Made by a program: the position numbers and the translations under genes
NCBI GenBank assembly: GCA_032821775.1
Contig: JAVLRN010000002.1
Span: 1,178,001-1,242,000, forward strand
Direction of reading: 5' to 3'
Source of the DNA: Sanguinoderma infundibulare
Taxonomy: Eukaryota; Basidiomycota; Agaricomycetes; Polyporales; Polyporaceae
DNA: 64,000 bases
Shown here: positions 42,431-53,211 of the stretch, one piece after another
Layout of the letters: each line of letters opens with the position of its first letter
How positions within the stretch are numbered: the first letter of the stretch is position 1
The notes under the pieces: generated by a model
What the model saw: only the letters and a program-made list of their open reading frames with translations
What the model was told of the DNA's origin: nothing
Database searches by the model: none

Positions 42431-42463
42431 CGCGACCTGCAGTGTTTTATGCAAAGCACTGTA
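42431..42463 (-). repeat. Right arm of 33-bp inverted repeat flanking the copia insertion
   Basis: Exact reverse complement of 36660-36692. Beyond it, words shared with the left flank (AAGCACGCGCTA, GACCAAGACC, GGTCTGGTCGGACC-like) recur in direct orientation. The locus is therefore a composite of older repeats. Confidence 0.7.
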
Positions 42464-42947
42464 AAGCACGCGCTACACTTGCGGCATCGACGTTTGGCCT
42501 TGAGAAGAAAAGTCGCGCTAGACAGGGTCTAGTCTGGACCAAGACCACTCACGTTTCGCAAGAGGGTCTGGTCGGACCTATCATAAGAGAGGGTCTGCTT
42601 GGCGTTGGTGATCTATTATATTGCTAAGCGGTGACAAGGACTAAATGGAGTCATGGACGAATTCGACGGGGAGCCGCTGGATGTAATCTCAGTCGACGAA
42701 ACAATGCACAGTTTCTTCGAGCTTGTGCTGGATCCCATAACTCGGGGTGTAACGCTACACAGAGAATGTCTAGAGCGAATACCACATCGGAATACCGCAT
42801 GGCAGCTTCGCGTCCCATAGTGAAGACACTGACAGCCTAAGCAAAAGGCCGGTCAGGCTCGGACGGATCGTTAGCTGAAATGAAAACACACCAGTAGGGC
42901 CGCGCTCTTGATTTCTAGCCTGCCGGCGTAACACTGCGACACATGCC
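42464..42947. other. Intergenic region right of the copia element
   Basis: About 480 bp of old repeat flank with no supported gene. Confidence 0.4.
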
Positions 42948-43350
42948 ATGTTGGGCAGTAATGACGACCTTTGTCATTATCCTCCACCCAGCCCCGTCGG
43001 TCCTCGTCGGCCACACCAAAGGGCCAGTTCGTCTGAAATCTCAGCATCCGATTCACAGTTCGAATCGTTCCCCTACGTCACAGGAGAGAAGTCATCCTGC
43101 CAAGTACGACTGTTCGTGTCAACCTCCGCGCCAGGCTAGCCACCGGAGCCATCATTACAAGACATCGCGGTGCCTCGGGCAACTGGCGCAGAACCAGCCC
43201 CCACCCACAGACTGGGTGGACCGTCCCATGAAGAGACCATCGAAGAGCTCGCGAGACAAGATAATCCGCCGACGCGCCCTCGCCGACGTACGTTCGTCCC
43301 GGACGACGCCACATGGTGCCATGAGGCCCTGCGACGTTGTTTATAGGTTG
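42948..43350 (+). CDS. Possible small Ser/Pro-rich protein, low confidence
   Basis: ATG 42948 opens MLGSNDDLCHYPPPSPVGPR with Ser-rich continuation to about 43100. A second protein-like stretch at about 43160-43350 reads THRLGGPSHEETIEELARQD and RRRTFVPDDATWCHEALRRC before TAG. An intron between them is likely (donor GTACGA near 43103, acceptor ATTACAAG near 43160), but the phases do not join cleanly. One boundary is therefore wrong or the gene is broken. No known domain. Confidence 0.3.
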
Positions 43351-43746
43351 ATCATCCGTAACTGCGAGACTTTTGCCAGTGAAGACGGATATGCCAACGT
43401 AGACCGGTTCTCATCTTCATGAATGTGCCTGAGTGGGGCGTTGTCCATGAGAGACAGTCGCTGAGTCGGTGACTAGCGATCGAAGGCGGGCAAGGGCGGT
43501 CTTCAGCGCTTCAGGATTAACATAGCGGGCGCAGTGGCGCTGTGTGTTTATCGATGAGACGCGCCCGGTCACAGGCACATGACACGTGTGACGGCTGTTT
43601 ATCGTGGCGGGTGTGGCTGAGTGTGTGGGGCCACTGCATCCTAGCGACATCCACATCGCCATCCGAGCCACGTTCGACGTTGCTAACCACTGTGGTACTC
43701 CGGCCTCTGCGCAGGGTACTAGTACACCCTCTCCACCGACCGAGAA

Positions 43747-45943
43747 ATGCACTCGACCCCATCCAAAGCCGTCGCATTTACACACCGATTGCTCTACCGC
43801 GGTTCTCTCTCCCTCCCCGACTCGCACCTCCTCCTCGACGGCCTCAGCTTCACCGTCAAGACAGGAGAAATTAATAACAATCCTGACCTGCTCCATAACT
43901 CCGTCGCACTCAGTCTCGAAAGTTTGCGTGGTCTCCCATTACACCTTCTCGGCACCGTCCCGGTCAAGGATGTATGGCTCGAGCCACCTCCAGCTGACAT
44001 CTCCATGTGCGTCCTGATTTTTCTCCTTTAGCCCGGGAACCATGTCCATCGCCTTATCCATCAATTCACAGCGATATCCACCCAGATGCGACATTGACAC
44101 GATTGTACTTCGATAACCTCTTTTGCCTCCACCCAATCACATCGGCGGACCGCAAGTCAGAATACGGCGTCCGTGTCAGCCTCACAGACGACAGTAAGTT
44201 TCTATAGTCAACCAAACTGATTTCATATATATAGGCACTCCGCTTGGGAGAGTCGTGTGCGTTGTTCGACCTCGCGTCACGATTCTTCCCAAGGGAGTGC
44301 TCGTGGTTTCCTTGCAGGACTAAAAACCGGAACTGGAACTATGAGGTCGGGGATCATTGGGCATGTGTCCCCAACGTCAGGCGGAGCTCTTCCAGATGGG
44401 TGGGCCCAACCCCCCTTACCCCTGTCGCAAATCCTTTCGCCCACAGTTGCTGCACCTTTCGAACGCGTCGAACATGATACTGGTTGGATGTTGCATCGCA
44501 TGCACAGACCATTGTTGACTGGTCGCGCCAGTCAACCTCCCTGCATGCGCCCCTTATATGTGTGGGCTCATGGCTGAATGGCTACCCGTAATGGATCTTG
44601 CGGAGCAAAAGCCATGCGTGTCAGGGATACAGCGACTGGTTCCGTCAATTGGAAGCTTCGCACTGTGTAAAATCGCTGGGGTTTGCACTCCGCTTGGGAT
44701 GCTCGACAACTCACATCCAGTACTGGTGGAGCTCGAGCTCATCCACCCCAATCCTTCGTAAACGCGTTCAATTCACATGAATGCTCGGCGACGTAGTCGG
44801 ATACCCCGTATATGCGCATCCCGTCATCCTTGAGCGCGCATACGCCCAGCGCTGCATGCATGACAGAGCGCATATACCCATGATCCATCCCTCCTCGCGC
44901 TGACCGAATGCATGCCCTGTCCCGAATACGATCTTCCCTCTTTCCTTCCCCGTCCGTCGCTACATTCCAAATGCTAATCCAACGTCCCCTCCGCAGACGA
45001 CCCCGCGACGCCCGACCTCATCATCTACGCCGAGCTCCGCCCCTCCCGTCCATCCGCCAGCGCACCCACAACCTCGCCATCGTCACCATCTCCAGCAGTT
45101 GCATCGACCTCGCATGCGCCTCCGCAGACCCTGCACCTCCTCGCCGCGCGAATACTACCGGGTGCTCCGCCCCAGCCGTCATTCCGCCTCCCGCGCCCGG
45201 ACGACCCCACCCCGCGCCGGCCACCGGTCGCAGGAGCAGGAGCGGGGGCGAAACGGAAGCGCGAGTCTGGTGCTGGGGTTCCGTTCGACTTGTCTGGCGC
45301 GCAGGACGTCAAGCGTGCAAAGGACGCCAAGGGAAAGGGACGCGCGGTGGGCGGGATGCCAGGGATGGAGTGGTTGTCAGGAGCGAAGGCGCTGGGCAAG
45401 GACGCGCGTGTCGGGGTGAGGAGGGACAAGGACGGGTTCGTAGTGCCGAGCGTGCCGATGCGCGCCGGGAGGACGAGCTCCGAGGCGGACGTGTTCGGGA
45501 GCGCGGGCGCGAGCAGGGGAAAGGACAAGGAGAAGGCAGCGGAGAAGGCGACGGAAGAGAGTGGCTTGGAGCGGGAGAACAAGAATGTGCGTTCCTCCTC
45601 GCCCTTTCTCGGTTTCGGCCTAGACGCAGGAATACGCGGCTCACGGGTGCGATTGATTGCAGACGGTGAAGCGCGCACTGGCGAAAGCACTCGCGCGGGA
45701 GGGGGTAAGCAAGACGCACCCCGAGTTCAGGGACGTCTTTGGGACGGCGTACCGCGGTGTATGCTTTGCGCTCGTGAGTCGGAGTCCCTCTGCTTTCCGC
45801 TTCCTTCGCCTTTTCATCTCTTGCTAACGAAGGAATGGTGGTCACAGCGGCGACGAATAGGGACGAGGCCGCTCGACGTGCTGACGATCGAGCATTTTGT
45901 GGACGCGCACGTAAAGATGTACGTCAACGACGCGCCGGAGTGA
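43747..45943 (+). CDS. Candidate Sld7-like DNA-replication initiation protein, structure uncertain
   Basis: The N-terminal exon reads FTHRLLYRGSLSLPDSHLLL and LHLLGTVPVKDVWLEPP. A later exon reads LTRLYFDNLFCLHPITSAD and EYGVRVSLTDD, then after an intron (donor GTAAGT near 44193, acceptor ATATAG near 44234) TPLGRVVCVVRPRVTILPKG. The middle (44990-45590) is a long disordered Pro/Lys-rich linker. The C-terminal exons read VKRALAKALAREG, THPEFRDVFGTAYRGVCFAL and, after an intron, RPLDVLTIEHFVDAHVKMYV with TGA at 45943. This N-domain, linker and helical C-domain layout resembles Sld7, which helps load replication factors with Sld3. The recognition is tentative. The join across 44320-44990 is unresolved. 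Confidence 0.4.
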
Positions 45944-46817
45944 GACCGTCGTGGCGTCGCGCTGGGTTCGTCTCGAAATGGCTCCGCTTCCGGAGGTCGA
46001 TGGTCGAACCTGTACGCGTTCGGTACGTTGCATCCATAATGCTTGCATCCTGTGTGTCCTGTGTGTTTGCCTTGGCTATCCAGGTTGTGTTCCAAGTTCC
46101 ATGGACTGGCGGGCGCGCGGAGTTCGCGCAAGGGCCGAAACTGCTCGCGGTGAATCTTTCTGCGAAGCACACTGGCAGATGGTCTGATTGGGACCGTATT
46201 CACGTTCTCCGTGATAAAAATAGAGTACCACCCCGCCCTCGGCGGAGATGGGACGGTCGTATCCTTGGCCTCTTTGGTTGTGCCCGTCATTCTGAAGGCT
46301 CCAGTCTACGCACTCATTGATCCTGCACATGTTTGGTCGAGCTCAACCCTGACATGCATGTCGCTCGATGGCCTGGTAGGTGAAGCTGACTCCAGAATGG
46401 ACTCTGCGGCATCCTCTCGAAATCTGCCGAGCTTGGCTGGCGCTGGCCGTGGAATTCTGATATGCGAGAATGGCTCCCTTCGGGCCCTCTCTCGCCAAAC
46501 CCGCCTTCTGACCGGTGTGCAGCCAGGCATCGCTTTGTGGTGATTTCAAACACATTTCTCACTCTTCCTCGAAACCTGCTACCGAACATCCTATCTTGTC
46601 CGAGACCTGATAGATTACCGGCGAGAAAGCCCGCAGGCCACGGAGCGACGTCAAAAATGACTTCGGGAGCGATGCATCCAGTGCACGATGAAAACGATTT
46701 ACGCAGCTTCCGTCTAGTTGAGTTAGTTGGCAGAACCATGCTTTGACCGCTCTGCCTATATAAGACGTGCGTCCTCAGGTACCCCGTCCGTTCCCAGCCA
46801 ACGACGTGTCTCTCGAA
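45944..46817. other. Intergenic region with candidate TATA box at 46757-46763
   Basis: Several overlapping short frames on both strands, none protein-like. TATATAA at 46757-46763 lies about 55 bp before the ATG of the DUF6533-like gene and fits its core promoter. Confidence 0.45.
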
Positions 46818-48381
46818 ATGGCCACTGACAACGCCACGACCACAGAGCCCTTCACGATCTCCGACTACTCTTCATCGTGAGTGCCACCGTCATCGCATGG
46901 GACGTGACCCTGACCGTCACCACCCGTCCCTTAGGGTCATGCGAACGCGCGTTGGCGTTGCTATCGCTGGTGAGGTTCTTGATTGTGGCCGTTAGCGATG
47001 TGATCGATGATGATATTTGTTGTCTGCAGCGCTTGTCGTATACGAGGAATTCTTGAATTTCGAAGCTGGGATGAAGGTGATATACTTAGCGCCGAGACGC
47101 CCAGCCGCCGTGTTCCTCCTCAACAAATGTCTTCAATGGGTGAGATGCATAGTGGTTCTGTATGCAGACTTCATGACCCGGGCAGACCTTGTGAGTTTGA
47201 GTTCTTCTGATCCGAGACAACTGACCCACGATGATGCAGGAGTGGGTGTAATTTTTCCAGCCCTAGACTCGATCTAAGAGGCCCGATTGCTATTGGCAAC
47301 TACCTTTTATTTGCTAGTTGCAAACGACCGCAGACTCTACTCCTAGTGTTGGGTATTGTCAGTTACGTCGTATGGAGCAGTGGGTAGTCATACTTCTTCT
47401 CAAACTAGTCCCGCACTGACAATATATCTCTACGTGCTTCTCTAGTCACGCCAGCCCTTCTAACGAAAGCATTCACCACGCGTAACGTGTGCGCCGTGAT
47501 CGTCCTTGTTGCTGCGTGGCTACCAGCGGCTGTAGACATCGTCAGTGAACTTCAGTTACTGCCACGGTGCCACCAAGTATGCTTATATGATACCCAAACC
47601 ACAATAGTACATGTACGAAAGGACCACGACGATCACGGATTTCAACTTCCCGACATCTGCCTACTGTGATTCACGAACCTTGGCGCCCCGGAGCGTTTCC
47701 ACTTCGTACGTGCCACAATTGGCTTTCCTACCAACCGATTCGGACACTGAGAATCGTGGTTGCACAGTTGTAGGTCGTAGTTCGATATGCTTCCGGTTTT
47801 ATGCACCTGACCTATTCCCTACAAAATGAAGTACTTGTATGCAGCCATATCATTGCAATTGTCCTGGACTGCACTGTTCTTCTTGTCATGTGGTGGATTT
47901 GGTCCCGGCCTAGGCGCCACATCCCTCCCAGGACTCGGAGCAGTTTCGCCAGGTGGATGGACGCGATGATTGACGGCGGTCAGTCAGAGCATCTATTTTT
48001 CTTCGCTGACGCCAATATTGATCCACGCTGCATTTGCAGAATATATGGATGTCTCGTATGTGTATCACTTTCTCCAAGGTGGCCGAAATGCTCTCATGTT
48101 TGGCGACAACTTAATTCGACGAAAATAGGATTCTTTCGGCGATGAATATCTTGACGACGATTTCTGCGCTGACAGGAGTGCTGAATTGGCTCATCGGGGA
48201 GCTTGACATACCGTACAGTAGCTTCTTGCTCGTCTCGATGCAGCGGAGAGCGCTGACCATCTTATCATCCTGCTTAGATTGACGGCAATCTTGGTTTCAC
48301 GGGGACTTTTAGAACGCATGGAACATGCTTCTCCAAGAGAACATGAAGAGGACAGAGAAGACGAAGAGGACATAGTATAGG
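46818..48381 (+). CDS. DUF6533-family multi-pass membrane protein, exon structure partial
   Basis: A basidiomycete-specific membrane family of unknown function. Exon 1 (MATDNATTTEPFTISDYSSS) ends at GTGAGT. The next recognisable exon has the family N-terminal signature LVVYEEFLNFEAGMKVIYL followed by the aromatic/basic stretch LAPRRPAAVFLLNKCLQWVR. Later exons carry hydrophobic helices (CAVIVLVAAWLPAAVDIV near 47490, IIAIVLDCTVLLVMWWIWS near 47850). The C-terminal exon reads LTAILVSRGLLERMEHASPR, then a Glu/Asp-rich tail, with TAG at 48379-48381. Family members have six or seven membrane segments and a cytosolic acidic tail. I fixed only some exon ends. The third-helix exon near 47300-47450 is poorly resolved. 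Confidence 0.6.
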
Positions 48382-48690
48382 AACAGATATTATAGTAGGA
48401 CTACTGGTACTCTTCTGCTGCGCCACATCCGTCTAGAAAGACCGAGATCCATTGGTCGTCTTGTGCTAAAGTACTGTGTACTGTAACGCTTCCGCCCCAA
48501 CAAGCAGGAACAATGGGATCGAGTTTCGGACATGCCTCTCGAGATGCTGGAAGTCGCTTCTGAATCATATAATAACGATTAATATACGTATTCCCTGTAT
48601 GCTGCGTAGAGTATGCGCATCCGTCGGGAAAGCCGTGAAGCGCGGGGTACGTTTGCTTCCGTCAGTCGCTATCAGAGTCTGAAAGCTGGA
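48382..48690. other. Convergent intergenic region
   Basis: About 310 bp between the DUF6533-like gene and the 3' end of F-box copy A; no gene is seen. Confidence 0.4.
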
Positions 48691-50434
48691 TTATATATTG
48701 TAAGAGACGTTAGAATGGATCAGGAACGTTTTGAACGCGATGATCCCTAAACGTACCTCCGAGTCATCTTCCCTACCGGACTGCGTCTCCGGTGCCTCCG
48801 CGGGTGCGGATGTAATAGCCGCGCCCCGCATTATGTAGTTGCGCCGGCCCCATCGCATCGTCTCCAGCATGTTCACTATGTTAGCCCACTGGGTGTTCTT
48901 CGTCGGCCCGCCGCGCGACTGCTCGCGCAGATCAAGGTCCGGGAACATCATGTCGATCGCGATGGCGACTTCGTGCTGGGCCCGCGTCGGCACGACGGTG
49001 ACACTCTGGAAGTGCAGCTCCTTCAGCTTGTGGTCGAGTATGGGGATCTCCTTGGGCGCTGGCCCCCTGCTCGCGTCGAGTTCCGGGAGGCTGATCATGT
49101 TGAGCTCTGTGCAGCGCTTCGCGATCTCGGCTAGGCCACAGACGTTCGGCCGCTGGACCCTCGGTGCACTGAACCGGCCCGACCACTGCATAACCCTGAG
49201 GTGGTCGAGCTTTGGCCAGGCATCGCCCAGCCGAATGAGGTCGTCGTTGGTTACGGAGAGGGGGGACACCTCGGAGAAGAGGTCAAAGAACACGAGATTG
49301 GGCATTGACGATAGGATGGGACGGATGAGCTCCACGAGCGACATCGGAGGCGGGCTCAGCGCGCTAGAGAAGTGGGTGCTATAATTTGTGATCGTGTTGG
49401 GGATGTGTGCAGCGATAGCGGAGAGCGGCCCCTCCAGTGTGACTGAGTTAATAAAGTCAAGCATGAGCCACTCGAGGGGCGCTGAGATACCGAGGATGAC
49501 GTTAGAGACGTCCCTGGACTTGCCCTTGAGCGAGAGACTACGCAATCGGTGGAAGCCGTCCCCGAAGTCCAGCCTGTCCACTGCTTGTAAGCGAATGGTA
49601 GCCATGAGGTCGCGGAGGGTGGATATCTTGGAAATCGATTGAAGGACGGGCTCGTCCAGGTGGATATCGCAGCTGAGTGCGATTTCTTTGATGGAGGTTA
49701 AGCGTCCGAGGTATAGGAGGGTGTCTCGCTCCAAGGAGTCGTCGCCCAGCAGACCGATGCCCTTGAGCTGCGGGACGGTTAGACCAAGGCGCTGCAGCAC
49801 CGAACCCATGATGTCAGGAAGCGGAGCGCTAACCGTGTGGCCACAATGGAGTGGTTCGAATGATATCGTAACCCCGCGATGGAGACAAGACCAACAGGAG
49901 TGGAGCGACGCCAACTTCGGCTAAGTCTTGAGCTTCCAACTCGTATAGGTGAGGAAAAAGTGGGGCACCGGCGCAGTAGCTCGTCAAGACGGAATAAACC
50001 GAGTGATGGATAGGGGCCTGAAGCGGGAGGGCAAGGTTGCGGACGCGCCTGGTGTATGACTGCAGTCGCGACCAGGCTTCTGGAGATACTCCCCGGCGTA
50101 TTGTCTGCAATGAGAGTTGACGAAGACGTTAGAACGTTCAAGGAGTGATTTTTCTAGAACTTTCATGCGGCGCCCAGCGCGGCTGGTAAGTAGGGAGGAG
50201 TTGTAGGACAGGATGTAGGTCATCCAACTCTGCCCATAACACGTCGAGTGTATGCCGAGACATCATTTTTGAAACTGTCGCACATGCCGCAAGGGCACAA
50301 CGACATTCGACACGGCGCGTGGGCCTTCCCTTGTCACCAGCATCCAGTATGAGGTCACGTCTGCCGGGTGCCAAGTGGCTCAGAACTTCAACAAGGATAT
50401 CTTGACACTGCAGGATGTGGGAGGCACGTTGCAT
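48691..50434 (-). pseudogene. F-box/LRR copy A (left arm of inverted duplication)
   Basis: Exon 1 from ATG 50434 has the F-box segment ILQCQDILVEVLSHLAPG and ALAACATVSKMMSRHTLDVL. Exon 2 begins near 50107 (SPEAWSRLQSYTRRVRNLAL), and a long LRR ORF runs to 48691. Compared with copy A' (62399-64000), two defects stand out. The exon-1 donor GTGAGG is GAAAGT here. About 5 bases are missing near 49875, so LVLSPS is followed by a shifted frame before DIMGSVLQRLGL resumes. The downstream 370 codons are intact and match A' closely (RLDFGDGFHRLRSL, SVTVVPTRAQHEVAIAIDMM). Probably a pseudogene, or an LRR-only protein if a later start is used. Confidence 0.65.
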
Positions 50435-51241
50435 TCCTTCCTATTTTCTGATGAGAATTCTCTCCGAATACGGCAGCTCGTCGTTCCCTTACCATCTTAA
50501 GTACTGACAAATAATGTTTGCCACGATTTGCAGGGTTGGGAAGGTGGAGAATGACGAATCTTCACTTATCAGGGGACAGACTGTCAGATGGGGATATCAC
50601 ATATCGGAGTAAAACAGCTCATTGATGAACGAGAGCATACCTCTGCCGCAGCTTGGTGATCGTTGTCGGGAAGAACGGACTCGGGCCGCTTGCGTCGAAA
50701 ACGGTGATTACTCTGATTTGAGAATATAAGCGCCCGCCTGGCGAAGACGCACGCCCGCGCGCGCTACGCCGCCGCGGTCAGTCCTCATCGATCATCGCTT
50801 GGAGTATAATAGTGGTTGTGATACCACACAATACCCAAAACACCTCTCCGGTACACGTCCTGGTGGAAGTACTTTAGCTGGACAACGGGATACAACAACG
50901 CGCTCGGCCGCCCGCATCCGGCTCGTACCACAACTCAGCGTTGGCGGACCTATGTGCTCTGACCGGCCGATACTCGTCAAAATTTGGGAACAGCTGGTCC
51001 ATTCAAACTCCGTTAGCATGACTCCCCAGCCACTGTAAGTACCTACAGTCGTGGCCTCGTACCGTCCCGCCTCTGCCAGCGGGAATCCTGACCAACGGAG
51101 ATGTTGTACACCGGGATACGCGACCATTCCTGTGGCAGGATATGGCAATATTACAAGTAGACTCAAGATCTGCATTCCGCGAACATCATAGGTAAGTATA
51201 TTCCATGTCGGATCATAATTTTCCCAGGGTGGTCGTCCTCG
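50435..51241. other. Intergenic between F-box copies A and B
   Basis: About 800 bp. The first 60 bases upstream of copy A's ATG match the sequence upstream of A' in reverse complement (GAGAATTCTCTCCGA-like), so the duplication includes promoter sequence. No other feature is seen. Confidence 0.45.
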
Positions 51242-52685
51242 TCACCCCATGCGAGCCGCCCGCATCTCCCTCATCCGGTCCTGCACGGCGAACCACGACT
51301 TGGCCTGTGTCGTCCCTGCATCGAACAGCGCCCTCATCTTGGCCATGCAGACCAACCATAGTGGCGTCCCCGCACCGACGCGCGAATACTCCTCGTGATT
51401 CGGGAAGAGCATGTCCAGCCAACGCGCAACCTCCTCCATCTTCACCCCCTCGTCTCCCACTAGCGCGTTGGCGTCGACGAAGCGCACCCCCTCATGACCT
51501 CCACGAGGCAACGCGCTTTCCGCTGGGAGCGCAGACACGTCCAGGGTCGGCACGGTCACCCTCCGCAGCCTCGGACAGCCCCTCGCGAGGTCAATGAGCC
51601 CCCCCATCGTCGGCGGACGCGCCTCCGAGAACGTCGGCATGCGCATCTCCCAACACGAATGTATCAAACTCCTCAAGCCGCGGCCACGCCGCCCCGAACG
51701 CGCGTAGGTCCTCGTCCGCGACGTGCGGGAGGTACCCCCGGTAGAACGACACCCAGAACTTCTGGAGGGGCGCGAGGGACAGGAAGGGCCCAAAGAGCTT
51801 GGAAAGCGGCAAGGGAGGCCTGGTGCGTGAGCCGGAGCTGGAAGGACTCGACTGCGTCTGGGAACACGGCCCAGATGGTGGCGAGGTGGTGTTGCACTGC
51901 TGAGATGTCGCATGATCGTGCGCTACAATCGAGAGCGATGGATCGCAGGGTCGGGGAGGTGCGAAGGGGTTGGTGGCGAGGATGTCGCCGAGGGTGATGA
52001 TGAGCATGGGGCCGAGCGAGAGGTTGCATAGGCTGGCAAAGCCGGCCCACGAGGAGATGGCCGCCGCGGGATCCTGGACGAGCAAACGGCTCTCCTCGGA
52101 GTCGCGACGCGAGGACCGTCCACGCGTTCGGATGGACGGAGGCCTACTCCGAAGCGATGTAGCCTTTCATTTGTCGTACAAGCCGTGCGCACTGTCGGAA
52201 CCGTGACCATGTTCCGTCGTCTATCTTCTCGGCTTCCAAATCCTGTCGGTGTCGAATCGTATGAGTCACCATTGACAGTGAGTAGGTTGGAACACGCATA
52301 CAAGCACTGCATTAGAGAGGGAGTCCTCGCTCTGCTTCCACGGTAGCAGTTTGATTGGGAAAACGTGGTGGTCGAGGACCCTCCAAAGTGCCTTGAGGGC
52401 GAGGTCCGAGAACGCGACACGTCAGGCCGCAAGAGGCGAGGGTGCGCTGGAGAACCCTACGTGTCTCGAGATCTGCCTTTAATTCTGAGGTACACGATTC
52501 CTTGTGGGAGAGGTCCCACGGAAACCATCCGGGCGAGAGGTAGGCGAGGATCTCAACCAGGACCTCGTCGACGTCGCAGAAGAACACGCGATGAGTTACC
52601 GATTCCTGCCAGCATGCATGGACGAGTGTGGCTGATGAACTTAGCATTGCATTTTCGCCTGCGCAAGCGAACGACTCACCAGCAT
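51242..52685 (-). pseudogene. F-box/LRR copy B (left arm of inverted duplication)
   Basis: It starts with a mini-exon ATGCTG (52685) before GTGAGT. Exon 2 then reads VFFCDVDEVLVEILAYLSPG and LETRRVLQRTLASC. Damage relative to B' (57157-59071): about 365 bp are missing after RLRGEP (the sequence corresponding to 57751-58115), and one extra T near 51652 shifts the frame at FDTFVLG/FVWEIR. A third anomaly, a missing two bases after TCRV, is shared by B and B'. The C-terminus is well preserved (ARPPTMGGLIDLARGCPRL, VARWLDMLFPNHEEYSRVG, WFAVQDRMREMRAARMG). Pseudogene. Confidence 0.75.
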
Positions 52686-53211
52686 ACCGCATAAGCAGCG
52701 ATACAATGAAAACGAAGGGACGTTACTGACGAGCGCAACAGTACGACTGTTACAGTTGTGGCTCCTTGTAAGCAGTGCCGTGAAGCGCACGCGGGAGAGG
52801 ACCCCTGACAGCCGTGAGGACCTCGTGACATGCGTGGTCTGGTGGAACCATGCATTCACCAAGTAAGGTATTTACCTGCCAGGTATGACTAGTACTTAGA
52901 CTCAATGAAGCGTTTCTCGCCGCCCCTGGGGTTCGGGTATCCCGGTATCTCGGGATGCACGCCGTGTATAAGCACTAAGCATAAGATGCTGGGCGCAAGC
53001 ACTACCGTGCTACTAACAATCGTGCCATGGACGTCTATAATGTATGTACTGTACAAAAGGCATGACGCGAGATGATGTGATGCACGAGCGGGACAATAAG
53101 CGCAAGGACACTTGTAGATCACATCCAGAAACATCCAGAAACCAAGATCCCCTCATCTAAAAGAAATCCCAATGCGACTCCAAGAATGTCTACCACCCTA
53201 CATCCGCTCTA
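52686..53211. other. Intergenic between copy B and the anion transporter
   Basis: About 525 bp. Beyond the first 40 bases no match to the corresponding flank of B' (56757-57156) was noticed, so the duplication appears to end here. No gene. Confidence 0.4.

Noticed and set aside
36660..42463. hAT-transposon termini
   Set aside because: CAGTG starts are suggestive, but no 8-bp target duplication or transposase fragment is present.
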